NCBI GenBank assembly: GCA_937952345.1
Contig: CALFYN010000801.1
Location: forward strand, 1-13,782
Direction of reading: 5' to 3'
DNA from: an uncultured Acidobacteriota bacterium
GTDB taxonomy: Bacteria; Acidobacteriota; Terriglobia; Bryobacterales; Bryobacteraceae
DNA: 13,782 nucleotides
This document shows, one piece after another, positions 1-9,518 of this stretch. The notes beneath the pieces are model-generated. The model was given only the letters and a program-made list of their open reading frames with translations, had not been told where the DNA came from and made no database searches. The position numbers and the translations under genes were made by a program. The stretch's first letter is position 1, and each line of letters starts with the position of its first letter.

Positions 1-616
1 CGGTGCGGTTGGAGCGGACGTTGCTGATACCGTCCATGAGCACTTCGTTTTCGCGGTTGCGACCGCCGTTGACGGAGAAGTTGGAAGTGCCGGCGATATC
101 GAAGGAGCGGAGGTAGCGCCAACCACCGGTCTTGATTACGCCGGGGGCGGACCAGGCAATCTGGAATGGATTGCGGCCCTGCGTGGGGATGTTGGCGATG
201 AGCTCATTGGAGATGATCTGGCTGCGGCTGGCGGTTTCGGTTTGCAGAGCGCTGACCGTGTCCGTGACGGTGACGCTATCGGCAACGGCGCCGACCTGGA
301 GTTGCACGTCGATGCGGGCCTTGTCGAGGGTTTGGAGAACGATGTTTTCCTGTTGGGAGCGGCGGAAGCCATCTTTTTCCACGGCGAGGGAATATGTGCC
401 TGGGGTGAGGAACGGGGTGAGATATAGCCCGGAGTCGTTGCTCTGGGTGGTGACGACAGCGCCAGTGGAGACGCTGCGAACGGAAATGGCGGCACCGGGA
501 ACGGGAGAACCGCTCTGATCGGTAATCAAGCCGGAAATGCTAGCACGGACTTCCTGAGCATAGGATGTCCATGACATGGCAAGGACGAGCATGCCAAGCT
601 GAACGAGTCGAAACAT
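1..616 (-). CDS. TonB-dependent receptor with N-terminal carboxypeptidase-regulatory-like domain (5' part only)
   Basis: The minus-strand frame is open from the ATG at 616 to the left edge, giving 205 residues and no stop, so this is the N-terminal part of a longer protein. Residues 1-20 look like a Sec signal peptide, probably cut after Ser-Tyr-Ala before Gln21-Glu22. Residues about 27-108 form a carboxypeptidase-regulatory-like beta-sandwich (ISGLITDQSGSPVPGA, then SGLYLTPFLTPGTYSL). From about residue 130 a plug-like region follows, with NIPTQGRNPF and FSVNGGRNRENEVLMDG. This architecture is typical of the large Oar-like TonB-dependent outer-membrane receptors that are numerous in Acidobacteriota; the usual length is about 1,000 residues, so most of the barrel lies outside the window. 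Substrate cannot be told. A GGAGG ribosome site (624-628) lies 7 nt before the ATG. Its coding strand favours C-ending codons, unlike the plus-strand genes, as the G-rich plus strand would predict. Confidence 0.88.
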   Translation of the reverse strand, partial: MFRLVQLGMLVLAMSWTSYAQEVRASISGLITDQSGSPVPGAAISVRSVSTGAVVTTQSNDSGLYLTPFLTPGTYSLAVEKDGFRRSQQENIVLQTLDKARIDVQLQVGAVADSVTVTDTVSALQTETASRSQIISNELIANIPTQGRNPFQIAWSAPGVIKTGGWRYLRSFDIAGTSNFSVNGGRNRENEVLMDGISNVRSNRT

Positions 617-623
617 AGACTGA

Positions 624-628
624 CCTCC
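624..628 (-). promoter_or_regulatory. Ribosome-binding site of the TonB-receptor gene
   Basis: The minus strand reads GGAGG seven bases before the ATG at 616. It is one of the two clear Shine-Dalgarno sequences in the window and fixes this start. Confidence 0.75.
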
Positions 629-632
629 AAAA

Positions 633-648
633 CAGGGGATGGCCCCTG
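633..648 (-). promoter_or_regulatory. Hairpin in the 5' leader of the TonB-receptor gene
   Basis: CAGGGG (633-638) and CCCCTG (643-648) are perfect inverted arms around a 4-base loop. On the minus-strand transcript the hairpin is followed by UUUU and then GGAGG, so it sits between the likely promoter and the ribosome-binding site. It could be a leader RNA structure or a DNA operator; the sequence alone does not say which. It is too near the ribosome site and has too short a U run to be called a terminator. Confidence 0.4.
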
Positions 649-665
649 GACACCTGAATCACTTT

Positions 666-694
666 AGTATAAAACGAATGGAAGTAATGAGAAA
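666..694 (-). promoter_or_regulatory. Candidate promoter for the TonB-receptor gene
   Basis: On the minus strand TATACT (671-666) matches the sigma-70 -10 consensus at 5 of 6 positions. It is preceded after 17 bases by TTTCTC (694-689), a weak -35 with 3 of 6 matches. The -10 lies about 50 bp before the start codon, leaving a leader that contains the 633-648 hairpin. The same AT-rich block reads TAGTAT/TATAAA on the plus strand and might also serve the divergent ompA-like gene. Only sequence resemblance supports this. Confidence 0.3.
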
Positions 695-734
695 GGGGGA
701 TGCAATAAAGCCCACTTATATGCGATATTGAGAC

Positions 735-1535
735 ATGAATATCTTTTTGCGATTCACTCCAATTCTTCTGGGCTGCATGGCGTACGGGCAAGCGGACGTG
801 CGGGGCAGTTCCGATCATCCGCTGTTTCCGAAGCGGATGCCGGGCTACCGGATCTCGCATTACCAGCAACAGGGATTCGCGGCGTTCCGGTTCCGTACGA
901 AGCCGCCGACGGTAATCGAGGGCCGCTACACGAAGATCCACTACTACCTGGAGAACTTGAAGGAACATCCGGGCGGGCTCGGGATTGTGCGCAATTATGA
1001 GAATGCGGTGAAGGCAGTGGGGGGAGAAGTGGTGCTTTCCACTCCGGGCTTCAGCGTGATGAAGGCGAAGCGGGGAGAAACCGAGGTATGGGCGGAGGTG
1101 CAGGCCTCGGCGGGCCGGATTTATTTTTTGCATATCGTGGAGCGCGAGGCGCTGCAGCAAGTGATCACGGCGGATGCGATGGCGGCGGCGATTGACAAAG
1201 ACGGATTCATCGCGCTGGACATTCGATTCGCGACGGCGAAATCGGATATTCTGCCGGAGTCGAAGGCGGCGGTGGCTGAAATCGCGACGATGCTGCAGAA
1301 GCGTCCTTCGCTGAAGGTGGGCATTGAGGGGCATACGGACAACACGGGTAATGCGGCGGGAAACAAGGCGCTGTCGGAACAGCGGGCGAAGTCGGTCGTG
1401 GCGGCGCTGGTGGCGGCGGGAATTGATGCGTCGCGGATGACGCCGGCGGGATTCGGGCAGGAACGGCCCATCGGCGATAACCGGACCGAAGAAGGCAGAG
1501 CGAAGAACCGCAGAGTGGAAGTGGTTAAGAAGTAG
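735..1535 (+). CDS. OmpA-family envelope protein (peptidoglycan-binding C-terminal domain)
   Basis: This 266-residue exported protein probably anchors the outer membrane, or a periplasmic complex, to peptidoglycan. Residues 1-20 are a signal sequence; LLGC (11-14) could be a lipobox with Cys14 as the lipid site, although Leu at -2 is not the usual residue, and cleavage after Gly-Gln-Ala20 is the alternative. Residues about 26-140 are an N-terminal domain (HPLFPKRMPGYRI, then YTKIHYYLE, then NYENAVKAVGGEV) that I recognise as commonly preceding OmpA domains but whose function I cannot name. Residues about 155-266 are the OmpA domain: GHTDN (199-203), LSEQRA (213-218) and GRAKNRRVEV (254-263). 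Asp202 and Arg217 are 15 apart, as in the residues that bind diaminopimelate in Acinetobacter OmpA. No strong ribosome site precedes the ATG; an in-frame ATG at 720 is blocked by a stop. Its 3' end overlaps the convergent fbp gene by 11 bp. Confidence 0.9.
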   Translation: MNIFLRFTPILLGCMAYGQADVRGSSDHPLFPKRMPGYRISHYQQQGFAAFRFRTKPPTVIEGRYTKIHYYLENLKEHPGGLGIVRNYENAVKAVGGEVVLSTPGFSVMKAKRGETEVWAEVQASAGRIYFLHIVEREALQQVITADAMAAAIDKDGFIALDIRFATAKSDILPESKAAVAEIATMLQKRPSLKVGIEGHTDNTGNAAGNKALSEQRAKSVVAALVAAGIDASRMTPAGFGQERPIGDNRTEEGRAKNRRVEVVKK

Positions 1536-2508
1536 CCACGGCGTGGCGCTGGAGGCAGCGGTGAAAGGCTTCGACTTCCGCCTTGCTGCCCATCACCAGC
1601 GGGGTACGCTGGTGGATTCCTTCGGGCTGAATATCGAGGATTCGCGTGGCGCCATCGATGGCGAGGCCACCGGCCTGTTCGGCGATGAAGGCGAGCGGAT
1701 TGGCTTCGTAGAGCAGGCGCAGCTTGCCGGCGGGATTCTTCTGTGTCGGCGGGTATAAGAACACGCCGCCTTTGAGTAAGGTGCGATGGAAATCAGCAAC
1801 GAGCGAGCCGATATAGCGGGAGCTATAGCCTTGGGCTCGCAGGCCCGAAAGATACTCGCGATATTGGGGCGGGAAGCTATCGGCGTTGGCTTCGTTGACG
1901 GAATAATAGGTGCCGCGATCGGGCATTCTGAGGTTCGGGTAGCTGAGGACGAAGGCGCCAATATCGGGATCGAGCGTGAAGCCGAAGACGCCCTGGCCGG
2001 CCGTGTAGACAAAGATGGAGGATGAACCGTACATGACGTATCCGGCGGCCACCTGCTTCCAGCCGGGCTGCATTACCGCGGCATGACCGTGGACACCGTC
2101 GGGACGGCGCAGAATGGAGAAGATGGTGCCGACGCTGACGTTGACGTCGATGTTCGAGGAGCCATCGAGGGGATCGAAGACGACGACGTATTTTCCGGTT
2201 TCGGAGCGGTCGATGGTGATGGGCTGCTCATTTTCTTCGCTGACGAGCATGGCGACGCTTTCGCGGGTGCCGAGGCAGTGGAGTACGGCCTGATTGGCAT
2301 AGACGTCGAGTTTCTGCTGTGTTTCGCCCTGCACGTTGGTGTTGCCGGCGGAGCCAAGGATATCGACGAGGCCAGCGCGGCGGATTTTGGCCTGGATCAT
2401 TTTGGTGGCCAGGGTCATGCCGGAAAGGAGCGAGGAGAAACTGCCGCGGGCGGCGGGGAAGAGATCTTCCTGCTGCTGCAGAATATGCTGCTGAACGGTA
2501 ACGATCAT
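1525..2508 (-). CDS. fbp: Fructose-1,6-bisphosphatase class I
   Basis: This cytoplasmic enzyme hydrolyses fructose 1,6-bisphosphate to fructose 6-phosphate in gluconeogenesis. The 327 residues are a normal length for the bacterial class I enzyme and resemble E. coli Fbp throughout. The N-terminal region includes AGLVDILG (45-52) and NVQGETQQKLD (58-68). The metal-binding acids are visible at SEENE (90-94) and in DPLDGSSNIDVNVSVG (112-127). The sugar-phosphate side is seen in RYIGSLVADFHRTL (231-244) and KLRLLYEANPLAFIAEQAGG (262-281). The ATG at 2508 is the only reasonable start, because an in-frame TGA lies a few codons upstream; no clear ribosome site precedes it. It is transcribed alone, divergent from the GNAT gene across 34 bp and convergent on the OmpA gene with an 11-bp 3' overlap. 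All key motifs are intact. Confidence 0.97.
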   Translation of the reverse strand: MIVTVQQHILQQQEDLFPAARGSFSSLLSGMTLATKMIQAKIRRAGLVDILGSAGNTNVQGETQQKLDVYANQAVLHCLGTRESVAMLVSEENEQPITIDRSETGKYVVVFDPLDGSSNIDVNVSVGTIFSILRRPDGVHGHAAVMQPGWKQVAAGYVMYGSSSIFVYTAGQGVFGFTLDPDIGAFVLSYPNLRMPDRGTYYSVNEANADSFPPQYREYLSGLRAQGYSSRYIGSLVADFHRTLLKGGVFLYPPTQKNPAGKLRLLYEANPLAFIAEQAGGLAIDGATRILDIQPEGIHQRTPLVMGSKAEVEAFHRCLQRHAVATS

Positions 2509-2529
2509 TTCGGGGTCAGAATATCACGC

Positions 2530-2535
2530 TACACT
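2530..2535 (+). promoter_or_regulatory. Candidate -10 element for leaderless transcription of the GNAT gene
   Basis: TACACT lies exactly 7 bases before the ATG at 2543. This TANNNT spacing is what a leaderless mRNA starting at or next to the ATG would have. No -35 is recognisable, and the ATG lacks a Shine-Dalgarno sequence, which agrees with leaderless initiation but does not prove it. Confidence 0.25.
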
Positions 2536-2542
2536 CGGCGGT

Positions 2543-2965
2543 ATGGAGATGAGAGCATACACGGCCGCCGACCGGGCGGCGTGTCTGGCGCTGTTTGACG
2601 GCAACGCGCCGGAGTACTTCACGGCGGCGGAACGTGCGGCATATGAAGACTGGCTGGATGCGCCGCAGGGTTCCTATTTTGTGGTGGAGCACGATGGGGC
2701 GCTGGCCGGTTGCGGCGGCATTGCGGCAGAGAGCTCCGGTCTGGCAAGCCTGACGTGGTTGATGGTGCGGCGGGATCTGCACGGGCAGGGGTTGGGGCGA
2801 TTTCTGGTTTTTTATTTGCTGAAGCAAACGCCGGCGGGGGTGAGCCATGTGCGGCTGGTGACCATTCCGGCCGTAGTGGGGTTCTTCGCGAAGCAGGGAT
2901 TCCGCGTGCGGGAAGAGGGTCCGGGCGGAGTGGAGATGCTCAAGAAGCTGCAGGTCTGTTCTTGA
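2543..2965 (+). CDS. GNAT-family N-acetyltransferase
   Basis: This 140-residue protein fits the single-domain GNAT fold, which transfers an acetyl group from acetyl-CoA to an amine. Visible features: an N-terminal strand and helix (MRAYTAADRAACLALFDG, from residue 3), a central strand with GALAGCGGI (52-60), the acetyl-CoA pyrophosphate loop RRDLHGQGLG (76-85), where His80 stands in for the usual Gln/Arg, and the C-terminal VVGFFAKQGF (111-120), the typical 'FYxKxGF' element. The substrate cannot be predicted. An ATG at 2549 is an alternative start that would remove only two residues. The gene diverges from fbp with 34 bp between start codons, and its 3' end overlaps the anti-sigma gene by 26 bp. 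It is monocistronic. Confidence 0.85.
   Translation: MEMRAYTAADRAACLALFDGNAPEYFTAAERAAYEDWLDAPQGSYFVVEHDGALAGCGGIAAESSGLASLTWLMVRRDLHGQGLGRFLVFYLLKQTPAGVSHVRLVTIPAVVGFFAKQGFRVREEGPGGVEMLKKLQVCS
2940..2965. repeat. Inverted repeat framing the 26-bp overlap of two convergent genes
   Basis: TCAAGAA (2940-2946) and TTCTTGA (2959-2965) are perfect 7-base inverted arms around a 12-base loop. Their outer ends are the two stop codons: TGA of the GNAT gene at 2963-2965 and, on the other strand, TGA of the anti-sigma gene at 2942-2940. Both proteins therefore end in Ser-stop with the same seven bases. In either transcript it could fold as a stem, but it is not GC-rich and no U tract follows, so calling it a bidirectional terminator would be speculative. 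Confidence 0.5.
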
Positions 2966-3221
2966 TTACCGGAGGCACGGAGCTTTCGTAAGCGCGGCGG
3001 AGTTCATCGAGTTTGTCGGCGCTCAAGGGGCGTGGCTGTTCGTCGGGGCTTCCCGCACCGCGGCAATAGGCGACGGTTTTTTCGAGGCTTTTCACAAACT
3101 CCACGCAGGGGGGACAACTCTCAATGTGCGTATCGATGGTTTCGCAGAGATCGGCCGGCAGTTCGCGGTCGAGATACTCCGACAACATGGCGAATATCTG
3201 TTGGCATTCGAGCTTCGTCAT
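2940..3221 (-). CDS. Small soluble zinc-finger anti-sigma factor, RsrA-like
   Basis: This 93-residue protein is probably the inhibitor of the sigma factor encoded just upstream: the sigma TGA and this ATG share an ATGA (3221-3218), implying translational coupling. It has the ZAS/zf-HC2 pattern: Cys6, an amphipathic helix with LSEYLDRELP (13-22), then His32-x3-Cys36-x2-Cys39. Extra cysteines are Cys26 and Cys53. The spacing of Cys6, Cys26, His32, Cys36 and Cys39 equals, as I remember it, Cys11, Cys31, His37, Cys41 and Cys44 of Streptomyces RsrA, which releases SigR when its thiols are oxidised. No membrane segment is present, so it should act in the cytoplasm. The C-terminal part (about 55-93) is charged and looks disordered. 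The frame extends further upstream, but that part lies inside the sigma gene and I reject it. The 3' end overlaps the convergent GNAT gene. Confidence 0.85.
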   Translation of the reverse strand: MTKLECQQIFAMLSEYLDRELPADLCETIDTHIESCPPCVEFVKSLEKTVAYCRGAGSPDEQPRPLSADKLDELRRAYESSVPPVIKNRPAAS

Positions 3222-3829
3222 TGTGCGACTCCCGCGGAGTGGAACTCCTGATCCAGTTTTTGCCGGACGGCGAGACGAGCCCGGTGCAGGCGCGTCTTGA
3301 CCACGTCGGTCGTAACGCCCAGTATATCCGCAGTTTCCTCCGTGGAGAGTTCCTCCACGTCGCGGAGCATGAGGACGGAACGATAGATGTCGGGGAGGGA
3401 CCGAATGGCGCGGCGCAAGGTTTCGCGCAACTCGGAATTCATGGCTTGGGCTTCGGGCAAGGAAGTCCAGTCGGCGATTTCGATTCTTCGCTCGCTGCCA
3501 TCCTGCCGGAAGCTGGGCATCAACTGGTCCAAGGAAATTTCTTCCTCTGGTGCGAAGATGCTCTTGCGGCGTTTCATGTAACAAAGATTTCGAGCGATGG
3601 TGTAGACCCAGGAGCGAATTCGCTCAGGCTCGCGGAGGGTGTGGAGGCTTTCAAAGACCTTTAGCAAAGTTTCCTGGGCGACTTCTTCGGCGTCTTCGCG
3701 CTGGCCGCAGGTGAGAAAGCTGTAATGGAACAATTTGTGTTGGAAGAGAGAAACAAAAGGCTCGAAGGCGGAGGAATCCCCCGCAATGAGGCGTTTTGCC
3801 AGTTCGACTTCCTCGGCGCCTTTGGACAT
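3218..3829 (-). CDS. ECF-type (RpoE-like) RNA polymerase sigma factor
   Basis: This 203-residue alternative sigma factor directs RNA polymerase to a specific regulon. Region 2 lies at about residues 20-85, with DAEEVAQETLLKVF (46-59) and RIRSWVYTIARNLCYMKRR (70-88), the latter including the -10 recognition part. Region 4 lies at about 130-190, with LPDIYRSVLMLRDVEELSTE (145-164) followed by the helix-turn-helix segment ETADILGVTTDVVKTRLHRA. The sigma-1.1 and sigma-3 regions of group 1 factors are absent. I chose the ATG at 3829 because AGAGG lies 8 nt upstream; the frame continues 16 codons further to 3877 without a ribosome site. The gene overlaps the anti-sigma gene by ATGA and diverges from the efflux operon across 76 bp. 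I see no GGAAC-like -35 that would show autoregulation. Confidence 0.92.
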   Translation of the reverse strand: MSKGAEEVELAKRLIAGDSSAFEPFVSLFQHKLFHYSFLTCGQREDAEEVAQETLLKVFESLHTLREPERIRSWVYTIARNLCYMKRRKSIFAPEEEISLDQLMPSFRQDGSERRIEIADWTSLPEAQAMNSELRETLRRAIRSLPDIYRSVLMLRDVEELSTEETADILGVTTDVVKTRLHRARLAVRQKLDQEFHSAGVAQ

Positions 3830-3842
3830 GAGGTTTACCTCT
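3830..3842 (-). promoter_or_regulatory. Ribosome-binding site of the sigma gene, inside a perfect dyad
   Basis: The plus strand reads GAGGT-TT-ACCTC at 3830-3841, a perfect dyad immediately next to the sigma start codon at 3829. On the sigma mRNA this becomes AGAGG (the Shine-Dalgarno, 3842-3838), UAAA, then CCUC directly before AUG, so the ribosome site could pair with its own complement in a short 4-bp stem. As DNA it could equally be a small operator. The ribosome site is well supported; the regulatory role is inference. Confidence 0.5.
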
Positions 3843-3864
3843 TGATGGTAGCAGTATGGAGGGG

Positions 3865-3878
3865 GGCGACTTGTCACC
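3865..3878. promoter_or_regulatory. Imperfect palindrome between sigma gene and efflux operon, candidate operator
   Basis: GGCGAC-TT-GTCACC has 6-base inverted arms with one mismatch. It sits in the middle of the 76-bp divergent gap, 27 bp before the TolC-like ATG and 36 bp before the sigma ATG. It overlaps a plus-strand TTGTCA (3871-3876), a 5-of-6 match to a -35, but no convincing -10 follows at normal spacing. It is a plausible binding site for a dimeric regulator of either operon; no regulator gene is seen nearby apart from the sigma pair. Confidence 0.3.
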
Positions 3879-3905
3879 GATCTGCGGATTTTGCATCCTC
3901 AAGCC

Positions 3906-5237
3906 ATGATGGTGATCCTTCTCATCCGTCTGATACTGGCCACGGTTCAGGCCGAAGATCTATCCCTGGCCGATGCGGTGCGCGCGGCGCAGAAGCAGCA
4001 TCCTTCGATAAAAGCGGCCGATGCAAGGTTGAACGCAGCGGCGCTGCAACGGGAACAGGCCCAAAGCGGGTATCTCCCCAAAGTGAACTATATGGAGTCC
4101 TATCAGCGCAGCAACAACCCGGTGTTCGTGTTTTCGAGCCTGCTGGCACAGCGCCGATTCACGGAACGGAATTTTGCGATCGACACGCTGAACAATCCGG
4201 CTTCCGTAAACAATTTTCAATCGGTGCTGAGCGCCGAGCAGACATTATTCGATGCCGGTGTGACGAAGCGGAATATTGAATCGGCGGATCTGCGCAAGCA
4301 ATTGAGCGCCGAGGAAAAGCGGCAATTGGAGATGAATCTGGCGGCGGGCGCGGCTCGGGCGTATCTCGGGGTACTGCTGACCGAGGAGGGACTGCGGGTA
4401 GCAGGGGAGGCAGTGAAAGCGGCGGAGGCGGATCTGGCGCGGGCGCGCACGATTCGCGAAGCGGGGCTTTCCACCGATGCCGATGTGTTGTCGATTGCGG
4501 TGCACCTGGCGGCAATGAAAGAACAAGAGGTACGGCGCAAGGCGGATCTGGACGTGGCGCGGGCAGCGTTGAATGAGACGCTGGGGGCGCCGCTGGATAC
4601 GGATCACAAGCTGACGACCACGCTCGGGCAACTGGCCGCACTGCCGGGGGAACGGCAGGGGTATGAATCGAAGGCGGCGACGGATCGGGCCGAGGCACGG
4701 CAGGCGCTGTTGGGAATACAACTGGCGGAGCGGCAATCGGCGCAGGCGCGGGCGGCGTATTTTCCGCGCGTTTCCGTGCGCGGAGTTTTGGAAGCGGATC
4801 GCGGACGTTTCGTGACGCAGGCGGGAGGCAACTGGTTTGCCGGGGTGACTCTGCAATGGAATTTGTTCAATGGCTTTGCGGATCGCGGCCGGATTCGAGA
4901 ATCGCAGCAGATGGTGGCGGCGACGCGATCGCAGGCGGATCAGGTGCGCAATGGAGCGAAGCTGGAGGTGCGGCGGGCACACGCCGATTTGTCGGCGGCC
5001 ACGGAACGCATCGCGCTATCGGCCGCGGCCGTGGCGCAGGCGGAGGAGAGTTTGCGCATTACGCGCAATCGTTATGAAGGCGGGCTGAGCACGGTGACGG
5101 ATTTGTTGCGGAACCAGGTGGCGGTACTGGAATCGCGATTGAGGCGATTGATGGCGGTGCACGATCAACGTGTGGCCGCGGTGATGCTGGAGTTGGCCGC
5201 GGGCGGATTGACCGCCGATTCCGAGGTGTTGCGATGA
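3906..5237 (+). CDS. TolC-family outer-membrane efflux channel protein
   Basis: This is the outer-membrane exit duct of the tripartite pump encoded by the next two genes. With the ATG at 3906 it has 443 residues, normal for the OEP family. A hydrophobic N-terminus (MMVILLIRLILATVQA) resembles a short signal peptide cut before Glu17-Asp18. The mature protein has the two repeated OEP halves, each long alpha-helical hairpin with beta strands: LSLADAVRAAQKQHPSIKAA (19-38) opens the first, and AYFPRVSVRGVLEADRGRF, GVTLQWNLFNGF and the helical RYEGGLSTVTDLLRNQVAVL mark the second. There is no lipobox. The start is uncertain: TTG at 3891 and ATG at 3909 are alternatives, and none has a good ribosome site. 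The stop overlaps the start of the adaptor gene in ATGA. It is the first gene of a three-gene operon. Confidence 0.92.
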   Translation: MMVILLIRLILATVQAEDLSLADAVRAAQKQHPSIKAADARLNAAALQREQAQSGYLPKVNYMESYQRSNNPVFVFSSLLAQRRFTERNFAIDTLNNPASVNNFQSVLSAEQTLFDAGVTKRNIESADLRKQLSAEEKRQLEMNLAAGAARAYLGVLLTEEGLRVAGEAVKAAEADLARARTIREAGLSTDADVLSIAVHLAAMKEQEVRRKADLDVARAALNETLGAPLDTDHKLTTTLGQLAALPGERQGYESKAATDRAEARQALLGIQLAERQSAQARAAYFPRVSVRGVLEADRGRFVTQAGGNWFAGVTLQWNLFNGFADRGRIRESQQMVAATRSQADQVRNGAKLEVRRAHADLSAATERIALSAAAVAQAEESLRITRNRYEGGLSTVTDLLRNQVAVLESRLRRLMAVHDQRVAAVMLELAAGGLTADSEVLR

Positions 5238-6375
5238 AGAAGATATTACTGGTAGTTGGATCTGTGCTGCTCGCCTCGTGTGGGCATAAGGAAGAGGCGG
5301 TGAAGAAGGCCGCCGTTGCCACCACTCCGGTTTCGGTGCAGGTGGCAAAAGTGGCCGCGGCCGAATGGCCAACCTCGCGTGAGGTGGTGGGCACGGTGCG
5401 GGCTCGGAATACGGCGAGCGTCTCGTCACGCATTATGGCGTATGTACGCGAGGTGCGCGTGAGCCAAGGCGATACGGTGCGCGCGGGGCAGGTGTTGATC
5501 ACTCTCGACTCCAAAGATCTCGATGTTGCACAGCGCCAGGCGATGGAAGCGCAGCGGGAGGCGCAGAGCGCCGAAGCCGAAGTGGAGAGTGCGATTCGCG
5601 CGGCCAAGGCGCAGCGGGAACTGGCTCAGGTGACGTTCGACCGGATGAAGGGATTGTTCGAGAAGAAGTCGATTTCGAACCAGGAGTTCGATGAGGCGCA
5701 GGCGAGATTCCGGCTGGCGCAGGCCAATGTGGAAATGGCGGAGGCGAAACGGAAGCAGTTGGACGCGCGCATTGCGCAGGCTCGCGAGCAAGTGCAGATT
5801 GCTGGGATTCAGCAAGCCTATACGCAGATCACGGCGCCGTTTGCGGGCGTGGTTTCGGAGAAGCGCGTGGAACCGGGGAATCTGGCGACGCCGGGCGCTC
5901 CGCTGTTGCTGATCGAGCAGGTGGGATCGTACCGGCTGGAGACGCCTCTCGATGAATCGCTGCTTCCTTCGGTGAAGCGGGGCACGGCAGTGGAGGTGAG
6001 GGTGGAGGCGCTGGACCGGACGGTGCGGGCCACGGTGAGTGAGATTGTGCCGGCCATCGATCCGGCGACGCGCACCGTGACGGTGAAACTGGATCTGCCT
6101 GGCGTGGCGAATTTGCGTTCGGGCATGTCGGGGCGGGCGAGTTTCGGGGCTGGAGCGGAGCGTGTAGTGCTGGTTCCGACGACGGCGGTGCGTAGCGAAG
6201 GGTCACTGCAGGTGGCGTTTGTAGTGGATGGCGGCGTGGCGCGAACCCGCATGGTGACGCTGGGCGAGCGGCGGGGGGACATGGTGCGCGTCCTGAGCGG
6301 ATTGCAGGAAGGCGAGGAGGTGGTGAGCCCGATTCCTTCGGACTTGCGCGATGGAGCAAGAGCCGAGGTGCGGCG

Positions 6376-6379
<4 letters not shown>
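5234..6379 (+). CDS. RND efflux periplasmic adaptor (membrane fusion lipoprotein)
   Basis: This 381-residue protein links the inner-membrane pump to the outer-membrane channel. It is a lipoprotein: LLASC (12-16) is a textbook lipobox with Cys16 lipidated and Gly17 at +2, which favours passage to the outer leaflet or periplasmic tethering. Domains in order: beta-barrel/lipoyl start (VSVQVAKV to about 60), first lipoyl half (NTASVSSRIMAYVREVRVSQGDTVRAG region, 59-92), a long coiled-coil hairpin (about 96-192, rich in Ala, Gln and Glu, turning near 140-150), second lipoyl half ITAPFAGVVSEKRVEPGNLA (199-218), beta-barrel (230-305), then the membrane-proximal domain (310-381). The spacing is that of HlyD/AcrA-type adaptors. 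It overlaps both neighbours by ATGA. Substrate specificity cannot be read from an adaptor. Confidence 0.95.
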
Positions 6380-9513
<3,134 letters not shown>

Positions 9514-9518
9514 CGGGC

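Noticed and set aside
540..1334. 264-codon minus-strand frame between the TonB-receptor start and the OmpA-like gene
   Set aside because: Its product is Arg/His-rich with no domain; it is antisense to the OmpA-like gene and overlaps the receptor start.
1535..1547. GCCAC-GGC-GTGGC stem at the ompA-like/fbp junction as a terminator
   Set aside because: It has only 5 bp with a 3-base loop, no U tract on either strand, and lies within fbp coding sequence.
3222..3584. N-terminal extension of the anti-sigma frame
   Set aside because: It is Arg/Pro-rich, lies fully inside the sigma gene, and the ATGA junction gives a natural start.
3830..3877. 16-residue N-terminal extension of the sigma factor
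   Set aside because: The ATG at 3829 has AGAGG at good spacing, while the upstream start lacks one and the extension is not sigma-like.
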